Positions 8,885 to 18,555 of a stretch of DNA of 64,000 nucleotides are shown here, in pieces. Position 1 is the stretch's first letter, and every line of letters starts with the position of its first letter. The position numbers and the translations under genes are program-made. Below the pieces are notes generated by a model that was not told where the DNA came from, did no database searches, and was given only the letters and a program-made list of their open reading frames with translations. Source of the stretch: JAUWOY01 sp034431315 (GTDB taxonomy: Bacteria > Chloroflexota > Anaerolineae > VGOG01); NCBI GenBank assembly GCA_034431315.1, contig DAOUDK010000132.1:7789-71788 (forward strand). Direction: 5' to 3'.

Positions 8885-9286
8885 GTGATCAAGAAGATAG
8901 ACCACATCGCCATCGTTGTGCACAATATCGAAGAAGCTCTACAGGTTTATGAGGGAGCTTTGGGCATCGAGTTGGCCGAGGTCAAAGAGATGCCGGAGCA
9001 GGCAGTGAGAATTGCCTTTTTGCCGGTGGGTGAAAGCGAAATCGAGTTAGTGGAGCCTATCACCGCCGAGAGCGGCGTTGCCAGATTCCTGGAGAAGCGG
9101 GGCGAGGGATTGCACCACGTCTGCTTAGAGGTTGATGATATCGAGGCCGCGCTGCAGGATTTGGCGGCCCAAGGAATCCGGATCATTGACGAGCAGCCTC
9201 GCCGGGGAGCTCACGGCCGAGTAGCCTTCCTGCATCCCAAGAGCGCCCACGGCGTGCTCATCGAGCTGATCGAAAAGCCGCGCTAG
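8885..9286 (+). CDS. mce: methylmalonyl-CoA epimerase
   Basis: A 133-residue VOC-fold enzyme that interconverts the (S) and (R) isomers of methylmalonyl-CoA, feeding the mutase. Two beta-alpha-beta-beta-beta units are visible. Probable metal ligands are His7 (DHIAIVV), His77 or 78 (GLHHVCLEVDD) and Glu127 (VLIELIE). The GTG start at 8885 follows GGGGGAG. The gene is 10 bases downstream of the regulator and is probably in the same transcript. Context and motifs agree well, so the assignment is firm. Confidence 0.94.
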   Translation: MIKKIDHIAIVVHNIEEALQVYEGALGIELAEVKEMPEQAVRIAFLPVGESEIELVEPITAESGVARFLEKRGEGLHHVCLEVDDIEAALQDLAAQGIRIIDEQPRRGAHGRVAFLHPKSAHGVLIELIEKPR

Positions 9287-9334
9287 TGAAGCGGCATCGT
9301 TTCGGCTCTATCTTGTTTAAGGAGGAAGGATCTC

Positions 9335-9862
9335 ATGTCTTTAGAACGCGGTCTCATCCAGGTTTACACCGGACTTGGCAAGGGCAAGACCACTGCTGCC
9401 TTAGGATTAGCCCTCCGGGCAGCGGGACAAGGGCTCAAGGTCTACATCATCCAGTTCATGAAGGGCTGGCCCGATTACGGTGAGCTGGTCAGCGTAGAGA
9501 AGCTGCCCAACATCACCTTGCGCCAGTTTGGCCGCCCCGAGTTCGTGGACAAGGACAACCCCGACCCTGAGGACATCCGCCAGGCTCACGAAGCGCTGGA
9601 TCACGCTCGCCAGATCATCACTGGTGGCCAGCACGACGTCGTGATCCTCGACGAGATAAACGTGGCTTTGGACTTCAGGATTATTAGCCTGGCCGAGGTG
9701 CTGAGCCTGCTCAATGCCAAGCCGAAGCAGGTCGAACTGGTGCTCACCGGCCGCCATGCCCATCCCGATGTAGTCAAGCAGGCCGACCTGGTGACGGAGA
9801 TGCTGGACATCAAGCATCCGTATGCCGAGGGGATAAGGGGAAGGCGAGGGATCGAGTATTGA
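9335..9862 (+). CDS. cobO: corrinoid adenosyltransferase (CobA/CobO/BtuR type)
   Basis: This enzyme transfers the 5'-deoxyadenosyl group from ATP to cob(I)alamin, producing the coenzyme needed by the neighbouring mutases. The 175-residue protein has an N-terminal P-loop GLGKGKTT (13-20). It also has the family motifs IIQFMKGW, VILDEIN and LTGRHA. An AAGGAGG SD precedes the ATG. Its place between epimerase and mutase genes suggests local cofactor loading or repair. Length is slightly short of the E. coli BtuR protein, which has an N-terminal extension. Confidence 0.95.
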   Translation: MSLERGLIQVYTGLGKGKTTAALGLALRAAGQGLKVYIIQFMKGWPDYGELVSVEKLPNITLRQFGRPEFVDKDNPDPEDIRQAHEALDHARQIITGGQHDVVILDEINVALDFRIISLAEVLSLLNAKPKQVELVLTGRHAHPDVVKQADLVTEMLDIKHPYAEGIRGRRGIEY

Positions 9863-9883
9863 TTTTGTCAACCGGAGGTTCAA

Positions 9884-11563
<1,680 letters not shown>

Positions 11564-11565
11564 AG

Positions 11566-11615
11566 ATTGGAGGTTTGAACTTTGAGCTTTGAGCTTTGAA
11601 TTTTGAACTTGGAGG
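11566..11615. repeat. 7-bp-period repeat between mutase subunit genes
   Basis: About five tandem TTGAACT/TTGAGCT-type heptamers fill the gap between the large and small mutase subunit genes. They end in the GGAGG that serves the downstream start codon. The unit matches the repeat at positions 20-42. Confidence 0.6.
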
Positions 11616-11620
11616 TATCT

Positions 11621-12019
<399 letters not shown>

Positions 12020-12020
12020 T

Positions 12021-12097
12021 GAGTAACGAGTTGATAAGTAACGCGGCTCTTTGTCACCTATTACCCCATTACTCATTGACTCGTTACCTCGTTACTC
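12021..12097. repeat. inverted and tandem GAGTAACGAG repeat before meaB
   Basis: GAGTAACGAG (12021-12030) and its reverse complement CTCGTTACTC (12088-12097) frame further degenerate copies (AGTAACG, ACTCATTGACTCGTTAC). The element fills the whole gap before meaB, which has no good SD. It could fold into a long hairpin in the mRNA. Confidence 0.55.
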
Positions 12098-12118
12098 GTT
12101 GACTCCTGACACCACGCT

Positions 12119-13081
12119 ATGAAAATCATCCAACGACTGCTGACGGGCGATCGCCGCGCCATCGCCCGTCTAATTACGATAATTGAGAACGACGGGGCTG
12201 AGGCGCAAGAGGCTCTGGCCGCCCTCTACCCCCACACTGGCCAGGCTCACATCGTGGGGGTGACGGGGGCGCCGGGCACGGGCAAGAGCACCCTGGTCAA
12301 CGAGCTGGCCAAGGTCTACCGCAAGAGGGACCGCACGGTGGGCATCATCGCTGTGGACCCCACCAGCCCTTTCTCCGGCGGGGCGCTCCTGGGCGACCGC
12401 ATCAGGATGCGGGACCTGTCGGGAGATCCGGGTATCTTCATCCGCAGCATGGCCACTCGTGGCAGCCTGGGTGGCCTGGCCCGGGCTACTGCGGACGCCA
12501 TAAACGTACTGGACGCCGCTGGCTATCAGACGATTCTTGTGGAAACAGTGGGGGCTGGTCAGGCGGAAGTGGACATTGCCAGGGCGGCCCACACCACCAT
12601 CGTGGTGGAGGCGCCGGGCCTGGGCGACGAGATCCAGGCCTTCAAGGCTGGCATCACCGAGATCGCCGACATCTTCGTGGTCAATAAGGCTGACCGGGAA
12701 GGGGCCGATAGGACTGCCATGGCTTTGCAGATGATCCTGGACCTCGACCACTCCCCGCACCTTTCTTCCCAGGCCCCCAGGTGGCGACCTCCCATCTGCA
12801 AGACCATAGCCCTCCGCGGCCAGGGCATCGGTGCAGTAATAGAAGCTATCGAGGAACACGCCGCTTACTTGCGGGAGAGCGGGAATCTGCAACGGCGCGA
12901 GCGAGAGCGGCTTGAGCAGGAACTCAGGAGTATAATCACTCAGGAGATGGCGAGGAGCTTCTTCGAGAGATTGGACGAGGCGCAGTTCGACTGCCTCGTT
13001 GACAGTATCGTTCGCCGCGAGTTAGATCCCTACTCGGCTGCGGCGCTGCTCCTCGAAGGGTGGAAAAGATCGCATGCCTGA
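12119..13081 (+). CDS. meaB: MeaB/ArgK-type GTPase, mutase chaperone
   Basis: A G3E-family P-loop GTPase that gates adenosylcobalamin delivery to acyl-CoA mutases and protects them from inactivation. Walker A GAPGTGKS lies at 50-57, a switch segment around VETVGAGQAEVDIA, and the base-specificity motif NKAD near 190. The length of 320 residues is normal for the family. It follows the B12 subunit and overlaps mutM by 8 bases. The leader contains an unusual repeat rather than a clear SD. Confidence 0.94.
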   Translation: MKIIQRLLTGDRRAIARLITIIENDGAEAQEALAALYPHTGQAHIVGVTGAPGTGKSTLVNELAKVYRKRDRTVGIIAVDPTSPFSGGALLGDRIRMRDLSGDPGIFIRSMATRGSLGGLARATADAINVLDAAGYQTILVETVGAGQAEVDIARAAHTTIVVEAPGLGDEIQAFKAGITEIADIFVVNKADREGADRTAMALQMILDLDHSPHLSSQAPRWRPPICKTIALRGQGIGAVIEAIEEHAAYLRESGNLQRRERERLEQELRSIITQEMARSFFERLDEAQFDCLVDSIVRRELDPYSAAALLLEGWKRSHA

Positions 13082-13886
13082 ACTGCCAGAGGTTGAAACC
13101 ATCGTCCGGGGCTTGCGAGAGCCTCTCGTGGGTCGCCAATTCACCGGCGTCCGCGTCGGTTGGGAGAACCTGGTTGCCAGGCCGTCGGTGGAGGAGTTCG
13201 AGCGGGGCCTCGTGGGCCAGAGGATCCTCGGCCTGAAAAGACGAGGCAAGTACCTGATCTTCGCCCTATCCGACGGGAGAAGCCTGATCATCCACCTGCG
13301 CATGACGGGCCGGCTCATGATCGTGAATTCCTACGACGAGCTCGACAAGCACGATCACCTGATCTTCGAGTTAGACGAGGGGCGGGAGCTGCGCTTCAAC
13401 AACCTGCGCAAGCTGGGCCGGGTCTACCTGGTGGACGACGAGGACGAGATAGTGGGCAGGCTGGGGCCGGAGCCCCTGGACGACGATTTCACCCCGGCCA
13501 ACTTCGCCGCCCTCCTCTCCGGAAGGCGGGGCAAGATCAAGCCCCTGCTCCTGAACCAGCGGTTCATCGCCGGCATCGGCAACATCTACGCCGACGAGGC
13601 CATGTTCGCCGCCCGCATCCACCCTGAGCGCAGGGCCGACACGCTCACGGCTGAGGAGATCGAGTGTCTGTATGGTGCCATCCGACAAGTGTTGGCCCAA
13701 GGGATTCGGAATCGGGGGACCACCTTCAGCGATTACCTCGACGCCGAGGGGAGAGAGGGGGAGAATCAGGAGTATCTTCGAGTGTTCAGACGCACGGGCC
13801 AGCCCTGCCCCCGCTGCGGGACGCCCATCGAGCGCACGGTGGTGGGCGGACGGGGGACGTACTTCTGCCCCAGGTGCCAGAAGTGA
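13074..13886 (+). CDS. mutM: formamidopyrimidine-DNA glycosylase
   Basis: A bifunctional DNA repair glycosylase/AP lyase that removes 8-oxoguanine and formamidopyrimidines. The N-terminus MPELPEVE gives the catalytic Pro2 (after Met removal) and Glu3. A Lys near 59 (GKYLIFAL) matches the family catalytic lysine, and a helix-two-turn-helix is present mid-protein. The C-terminal zinc finger has Cys245, Cys248, Cys265 and Cys268. Length 270 is standard. The start overlaps meaB by 8 bases, so the two are translationally linked although functionally unrelated. Confidence 0.95.
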   Translation: MPELPEVETIVRGLREPLVGRQFTGVRVGWENLVARPSVEEFERGLVGQRILGLKRRGKYLIFALSDGRSLIIHLRMTGRLMIVNSYDELDKHDHLIFELDEGRELRFNNLRKLGRVYLVDDEDEIVGRLGPEPLDDDFTPANFAALLSGRRGKIKPLLLNQRFIAGIGNIYADEAMFAARIHPERRADTLTAEEIECLYGAIRQVLAQGIRNRGTTFSDYLDAEGREGENQEYLRVFRRTGQPCPRCGTPIERTVVGGRGTYFCPRCQK

Positions 13887-13926
13887 TCTTCGCCAAAAAC
13901 GAAGGGCGGAGGGGTTGCACGCGCCC

Positions 13927-13955
13927 TTGACAAATTCAAAAATTTGTGGTATACT
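13927..13955 (+). promoter_or_regulatory. promoter of the catabolic island, TTGACA-17-TATACT
   Basis: Consensus -35 TTGACA (13927-13932) and -10 TATACT (13950-13955) are exactly 17 bases apart. The spacer holds a perfect palindrome, CAAATT-CAAA-AATTTG (13931-13946), that overlaps the end of the -35 box. This is one of the strongest predicted promoters in the window. It drives the gntR gene and probably the genes behind it. Confidence 0.8.
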
Positions 13956-13964
13956 ATGATTAGA

Positions 13965-13975
13965 TGGTCTTACCA
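13965..13975 (+). promoter_or_regulatory. FadR-type operator TGGTCTTACCA at the start site
   Basis: TGGT-CTT-ACCA is a perfect inverted repeat matching the TGGTnnnACCA form bound by FadR-subfamily GntR regulators. It is centred about 8 bases after the predicted transcription start and about 48 bases before the gntR GTG. Binding here would block transcription, pointing to autorepression relieved by a ligand. Confidence 0.65.
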
Positions 13976-14017
13976 CTTGACCATCATGCCAATAAACCAG
14001 AATAATAAGGGGGCGAT

Positions 14018-14716
14018 GTGGAATTTGGCACATTCGAGAAGAGGGTCCTACCGGAACAGATATCCGCTAGACTTCTCTCTCTGATAAAAGAGAGAAGTCT
14101 CCGCCCTGGTGACAAACTGCCCCCTGAGAGGGAGTTGGCCGCCATGATGGAGGTCAGTCGCCCGTCGTTGCGTGAGGCCTTGCAAGCGTTGTCAATACTG
14201 AATGTTATTGAAATCCGCCAGGGGAATGGAACGTATGTGACTTCTTTGGAACCTGGCCTGCTGGTTGAGCACCTCGATTTTGTCTTTTCGCTTGATGACT
14301 CTACCTTTCTGGAACTCCTGGAGGCCAGAAAAATCTTGGAAGTGGGCATCGTTGTACTGGCTGCTCAGCGGATCACTGACGACGAGATAGCGGGGCTGGA
14401 AGCATGTCTGGCAAAGGCCCATGAAAGTGTGGAAGATTATCAGGCTTTTCTTCAGGCGGACCTTGAACTGCACGAAAGGATTGCTGAGGCCGCTCGAAAC
14501 CCCATTTTGACTCGTATCATGGCTACGGTCAGTCAACTGGGCATCGCCAGCCGCAGGCGAACTGTTGAGATTCCTGGTGTTCCCGAGCAAGTATTGGTGG
14601 ACCATCGGGCTATCGTTGTTGCACTCAAGACCCGCGACCCCGAAGCTGCGCGCCAAGCCATGCTACAACACCTGAACAATGTTGAACAATATCTCAGAAA
14701 GGTGATTATTGCATGA
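14018..14716 (+). CDS. GntR-family (FadR subfamily) transcriptional regulator
   Basis: A 232-residue regulator with an N-terminal winged helix (about 10-75, with PGDKLPPERELA and SRPSLREALQAL). The C-terminal FCD ligand domain (about 95-225) has likely metal or ligand residues Asp148, His152 and His196. FCD regulators usually sense small organic acids. The GTG start at 14018 follows AAGGGGG. It overlaps the next gene by ATGA. With the strong promoter and operator upstream, it is the probable local repressor of the catabolic island. Confidence 0.92.
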   Translation: MEFGTFEKRVLPEQISARLLSLIKERSLRPGDKLPPERELAAMMEVSRPSLREALQALSILNVIEIRQGNGTYVTSLEPGLLVEHLDFVFSLDDSTFLELLEARKILEVGIVVLAAQRITDDEIAGLEACLAKAHESVEDYQAFLQADLELHERIAEAARNPILTRIMATVSQLGIASRRRTVEIPGVPEQVLVDHRAIVVALKTRDPEAARQAMLQHLNNVEQYLRKVIIA

Positions 14717-16011
14717 GCAGTAGAACACTTTCGCAAAGGATGTTCGAAAGGTCCAAGAAGAGCCTCGCAGGAGGGGTCAGTAGCAACGTGCGCGCCGGGA
14801 AACAACCGCCGCCCCTTTTCTTTGAGCGTGGCCAGGGTTGCACCATCTACGATATGGATGGCCACAAATACATAGACTATGTCTTGGGGCAGGGTCCCCT
14901 AATATTGGGACATTCTCCACCCTCTGTCCTGGAAGCTGTACGAAAGGCGTTGGAGAAAGGACAGCTCTACGCCGGTCAGCACGAGATGGAGATAGTGCTT
15001 TCGGAGAAATTACAGAAGCTAATCCCCTGTGCCGAATTGGTTCGCTATAGCAATTCGGGTTCCGAGATCGTGCAGGCAGCTTTGCGCTTGGCTAGAGCTT
15101 ATACCGGTCGAGAGAAGGTGATCAAGTTTGAGGGTCATTATCATGGCTGGTTTGATAACGTCTTGATCAGTGTGCATCCTCCACTGGAATCGATCGGTCC
15201 GCTTGAGGCCCCTAACGCCGTGTCAGGCACCGCAGGTCAGGCCAAGAGCGCCCTAGACGACGTTATTGTTCTTCCTTGGAACAACTTGGAAGTGTTCGAG
15301 GATGCGGTGAGCAAAAACGAGGGCGAGATTGCGGCTGTCATCATGGAGCCCATCATGTGCAACACAGGTTGCATCTTGCCCAAAGAAGGCTATCTGGAGG
15401 GGGTGCAAGAGGTTTGCAACCGAAACGGTATCGTTCTGATCTTTGACGAGATCATCACTGGCTTTCGGTTGGGTTTGAGTGGTGCTCAAGGTCATTTTGG
15501 GATCATACCTGATTTGGCCACTTTCGGTAAAGCAATGGCAGGAGGATTTCCGGTCGGTTGTTTGGCTGGGAAACGGGAACTGATGGGGTTGATCGCCGAG
15601 GGGAAGGTCAATCACTCAGGCACCTTCAACAGCAACGTGATGGCCATGGCTGCGGCGTTGGCCGTGCTTTCGGCATTAGAGAACAATGAGGTTTACAAGG
15701 ATCTCTATGGGCTGGGCACACAGTTGGTGCAAGGCCTGAGAGAATTGATGGAAGAGACAGGAATAGAAACACACCTTGAAGGCCCAGGACCTATGTTCCA
15801 TTTGGGCTTCACTGATGGGGAGCCCTTCCACGATTACCGCACCTTCGCGAAGCACAACGACACAGACAAATACCATCGCTTTGTCGAGATTCTTCTTGAC
15901 GAGGGAGTGCGAGTCATTCCCCGCGGGCTGTGGTACCTTTCCACTGCTCACACGGAAGAGGATGTGGAGTTCACTTTGGAGGCCGTGAAATCGGCCCTGG
16001 GCAAACTGTAG
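14713..16011 (+). CDS. class III PLP aminotransferase, glutamate-1-semialdehyde aminomutase-like
   Basis: A PLP-dependent enzyme of 432 residues resembling HemL. The Schiff-base lysine is Lys273 (TFGKAMAGG), and the IFDEIITGFR motif carries the PLP-ring Asp. It overlaps the regulator gene by four bases and precedes an amino-acid-type ABC importer. A catabolic transaminase or aminomutase role is therefore more likely than tetrapyrrole synthesis. No heme genes are nearby. A decayed copy of its last ~110 bases lies at about 22970-23100. Confidence 0.85.
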   Translation: MSSRTLSQRMFERSKKSLAGGVSSNVRAGKQPPPLFFERGQGCTIYDMDGHKYIDYVLGQGPLILGHSPPSVLEAVRKALEKGQLYAGQHEMEIVLSEKLQKLIPCAELVRYSNSGSEIVQAALRLARAYTGREKVIKFEGHYHGWFDNVLISVHPPLESIGPLEAPNAVSGTAGQAKSALDDVIVLPWNNLEVFEDAVSKNEGEIAAVIMEPIMCNTGCILPKEGYLEGVQEVCNRNGIVLIFDEIITGFRLGLSGAQGHFGIIPDLATFGKAMAGGFPVGCLAGKRELMGLIAEGKVNHSGTFNSNVMAMAAALAVLSALENNEVYKDLYGLGTQLVQGLRELMEETGIETHLEGPGPMFHLGFTDGEPFHDYRTFAKHNDTDKYHRFVEILLDEGVRVIPRGLWYLSTAHTEEDVEFTLEAVKSALGKL

Positions 16012-16111
16012 GGAGGAGGTGAGGTTATTGGCGAAAAGTGAGATCGAGCCTTTTCAAAAGACATCGCAGTGGTGAGACTAAGATCGTGTATCTCAAAAAA
16101 GGAGGTAGAAA

Positions 16112-17443
16112 ATGAAAGGGTTAAAGATTTTGTTCGCTCTAAGTGTGGTGCTGACATTAGTACTGGCAGCCTGCGCTCCTGCCACCCCTCAGGTGATAGA
16201 GAAAGAGGTAGTCGTCGAGAAGCCGGTGGTCGAGACCGTGATTGTCGAGAAAGAGGTAGTCGTCGAGAAGCCGGTGGTTGAGACCGTAGTGGTCGAGAAA
16301 GAGGTGGTAGTTACGGCCACGCCACAGGAGCTTAAGACAATAAAGCTCGGGCTTACGGTCCAGTTTACTGGCGCCGAAGCGCTAAGTGGCCAGAACCAGG
16401 TAGAAGCCGCTCAGATGGCCGTCGACGCGGCCAGTGAAGCAGGCTGGTTCCCTGGCTATGTAATCAGGTTTGTCAAGCGGGACAATGCTACAGCGACAGC
16501 TGGTCAGATGGATCCAGGCCAGGCCGCTGCCAATGCCCGGGGGTTGGCCGTCGACCCTGAAATAGTCGCCAACGTGGGACCTCAGTCTAGCACAGCGGCA
16601 AAGGCCATGATCCCAATTCTAGCTGAGGCGGGTTTGGTCACGATAGCCTCCGGCCCCACCAACCCCGACTTGACTAATCCCAAGTTCAAAGAGTATAGAA
16701 TGTCGGACGGTACAATCGTGTTCTTCAGATGCTCTGCGAATGATAGCGTTATACCTCCAGCCATGGCAAGCTATGCCCACAAAGAATTGGGTGTCAACAC
16801 ACTCTACTTAATAGATGACGGTGGAGCATACGGTGTTGGAGTAGGCGACTCCGTTGAAGCATACGCCAAGGACATCGGAGTAGAGGTTATTGGACGTGAC
16901 CGGGTGGATCCTCAGGCGGCAGACTATGGGGTTCTGATTACGAAGATCAAGGGGGTCGCTCCAGACGGCGTATTCGTGGGCGCAGGGTACTTGGCTACTG
17001 GCAAGTTTGCGCTACAGTCCAAGGGCAGACTCGACGCGGTGTTCATGGGCACAGACAATGTGGCTGCCGACGCCTTCATAGAGAACGCGACGCCAGAAGG
17101 AGCAGAGGGCTGGTACGGTGCCCTGGGCAGCCCAGACATCACCAAAATACCTGAATGCCAGAAATTCACCGAAGAGTTTAAGGCTCGCGTCGGCAGGGCC
17201 CCTAACGCCTATAATGCGCTGCTCTACGATGGCGTCACCCTGCTCATGAAAACGATCGCACAACTCGTGGATGAGGGCAAGCCGGTAACGAGGGAGGCAG
17301 TGCGAGATCGTCTCCGAAAGATCGAGGTGACTGGCATAACCGGCCCTATGGCCTTTGACGAGAACGGCGACCCGGTCGTCTCATCGATAACGTTCTATCG
17401 CATCGAAGGTGGCAAGGTTAAGTCTATGGCACCACCGAAGTAG
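16112..17443 (+). CDS. Liv-type ABC transporter substrate-binding lipoprotein
   Basis: A type I periplasmic-binding-fold protein (443 residues) of the branched-chain amino acid/amide family. The signal peptide ends in a lipobox with lipidated Cys21 (LVLAAC). A Val-Glu-Lys repeat linker follows (about residues 28-68), then the ligand domain, which starts near TIKLGLTVQFTG. The ligand is probably an amino acid, amide or related acid. An AAAGGAGG SD precedes the ATG. It is the first gene of a complete importer with the three downstream genes. Confidence 0.92.
   Translation: MKGLKILFALSVVLTLVLAACAPATPQVIEKEVVVEKPVVETVIVEKEVVVEKPVVETVVVEKEVVVTATPQELKTIKLGLTVQFTGAEALSGQNQVEAAQMAVDAASEAGWFPGYVIRFVKRDNATATAGQMDPGQAAANARGLAVDPEIVANVGPQSSTAAKAMIPILAEAGLVTIASGPTNPDLTNPKFKEYRMSDGTIVFFRCSANDSVIPPAMASYAHKELGVNTLYLIDDGGAYGVGVGDSVEAYAKDIGVEVIGRDRVDPQAADYGVLITKIKGVAPDGVFVGAGYLATGKFALQSKGRLDAVFMGTDNVAADAFIENATPEGAEGWYGALGSPDITKIPECQKFTEEFKARVGRAPNAYNALLYDGVTLLMKTIAQLVDEGKPVTREAVRDRLRKIEVTGITGPMAFDENGDPVVSSITFYRIEGGKVKSMAPPK
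16199..16315 (+). repeat. 48-bp tandem repeat coding the lipoprotein linker
   Basis: Two full 48-bp units (16199-16246, 16247-16294) and a partial third code for the 16-residue unit EKEVVVEKPVVETVIV. The first two units differ at only a few positions, so the repeat probably changes copy number by slippage. Confidence 0.85.
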
Positions 17444-17462
17444 TGTCTGTATGGAGTCAATC

Positions 17463-17489
17463 GGGGGCTCCAAAACTTGTGGAGCCCCC
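17463..17489 (+). terminator. strong hairpin after the binding-protein gene
   Basis: GGGGGCTCC and GGAGCCCCC form a perfect 9-bp stem around a 9-base loop, 19 bases after the stop. There is no run of T after it. It is probably a partial terminator or an mRNA 3'-end stabiliser, giving more binding protein than permease. Confidence 0.7.
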
Positions 17490-17580
17490 AAATCTCCTAC
17501 GAAGGTTGCACATACGGATCCACACGACTTGCCCTTTCAGGGCTATCTCTTACCCTTTGTAGGAGAGAAGGGAGGTTGAT

Positions 17581-18507
17581 GTGTCTGTATCAGAGGTGTT
17601 TGCACAGCAGCTAATCAACGGCATATCGGTGGGCATGATGTACGGTCTGATGGCCATAGGGTTGACGCTCATCTATGGAATCATGGAGTTGATCAATTTC
17701 GCTCACTTTAGCATATTCGTCGTGGGTGCCTTTACGGCATTGGAGATACTGACACGGGCCAGCAGCGGGGCCACTATGGTGGGGACTCCGGCGGCCAGTG
17801 TTTTGCCTATCATGATATTTGCGTTCCTGGGGGCCATCATTGTTCCAGGAATTTTGGGATTGGGGCTGGAGAGGATGCTGCGGGCCTTCCGTGGAGCCAC
17901 CGGAGTCGGTCCCATGATAGCTAGCCTAGGCGTTGCCTATGTGTTATCGGATGCCCTCATGTTGATTAAGGGCCCACAAAACTTCTTGTTTCCGAGCCCC
18001 ATTCCTCGCTTGAGCTGGGCTTTTGGCAATGTTCAGTTACGACTGAAAGAGGTCATGGTCTGGGTGGTCTGCATCTTGATGATGTTCGTCCTCTATTTCA
18101 TCGTCTGGAAGACGCCACTCGGGCGCGCCATGCGGGCTACGAGAGACGATGCGGAAGCGGCCCAGATGATGGGAGTTGAAGTTGACAAGATACGGGCATT
18201 TACGTTCTTTGTGTCTTCGGCCCTCGCTGGAGTGGCGGGCCTCGTTTTCGGTCTCTACTACGGTCAGATCAATTTCCGCTCTGGATACGGGATAGGGCTG
18301 CGGGCTTTCACCGCATCTGTACTGGGTGGGATTGGCAATCCCCTAGGAAGTGTAGTCGGTGGGGTGATCATTGGTCTGATCGAAGCGATAGGGGGCCAGA
18401 TAATCGGGGTGGGATGGACGGCGATCATTGTGTTCTCGCTCCTGATCATCACATTGCTCTTCCTTCCAAACGGGCTCTTCGGCAGCCAGGTTGGTAGAAG
18501 GGCCTGA
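17581..18507 (+). CDS. livH: Liv-type ABC permease (LivH)
   Basis: An inner-membrane permease of 308 residues with about eight hydrophobic segments. It carries the LivH-like loop RAMRATRDDAEAAQMMGV, which contacts the ATPases. The GTG start at 17581 follows GGGAGGTTGAT. It pairs with the LivM half of the next gene to form the translocation pore. Confidence 0.92.
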   Translation: MSVSEVFAQQLINGISVGMMYGLMAIGLTLIYGIMELINFAHFSIFVVGAFTALEILTRASSGATMVGTPAASVLPIMIFAFLGAIIVPGILGLGLERMLRAFRGATGVGPMIASLGVAYVLSDALMLIKGPQNFLFPSPIPRLSWAFGNVQLRLKEVMVWVVCILMMFVLYFIVWKTPLGRAMRATRDDAEAAQMMGVEVDKIRAFTFFVSSALAGVAGLVFGLYYGQINFRSGYGIGLRAFTASVLGGIGNPLGSVVGGVIIGLIEAIGGQIIGVGWTAIIVFSLLIITLLFLPNGLFGSQVGRRA

Positions 18508-18555
18508 CGCATTGATTGGTAGTGGCGCGGAATCGCTGAGACGAAGGGAGGACCG

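Noticed and set aside
14713..16011. Naming the class III aminotransferase hemL for heme synthesis
   Set aside because: It overlaps a FadR-type regulator and heads an importer operon; no other tetrapyrrole gene is near, so only the family is claimed.
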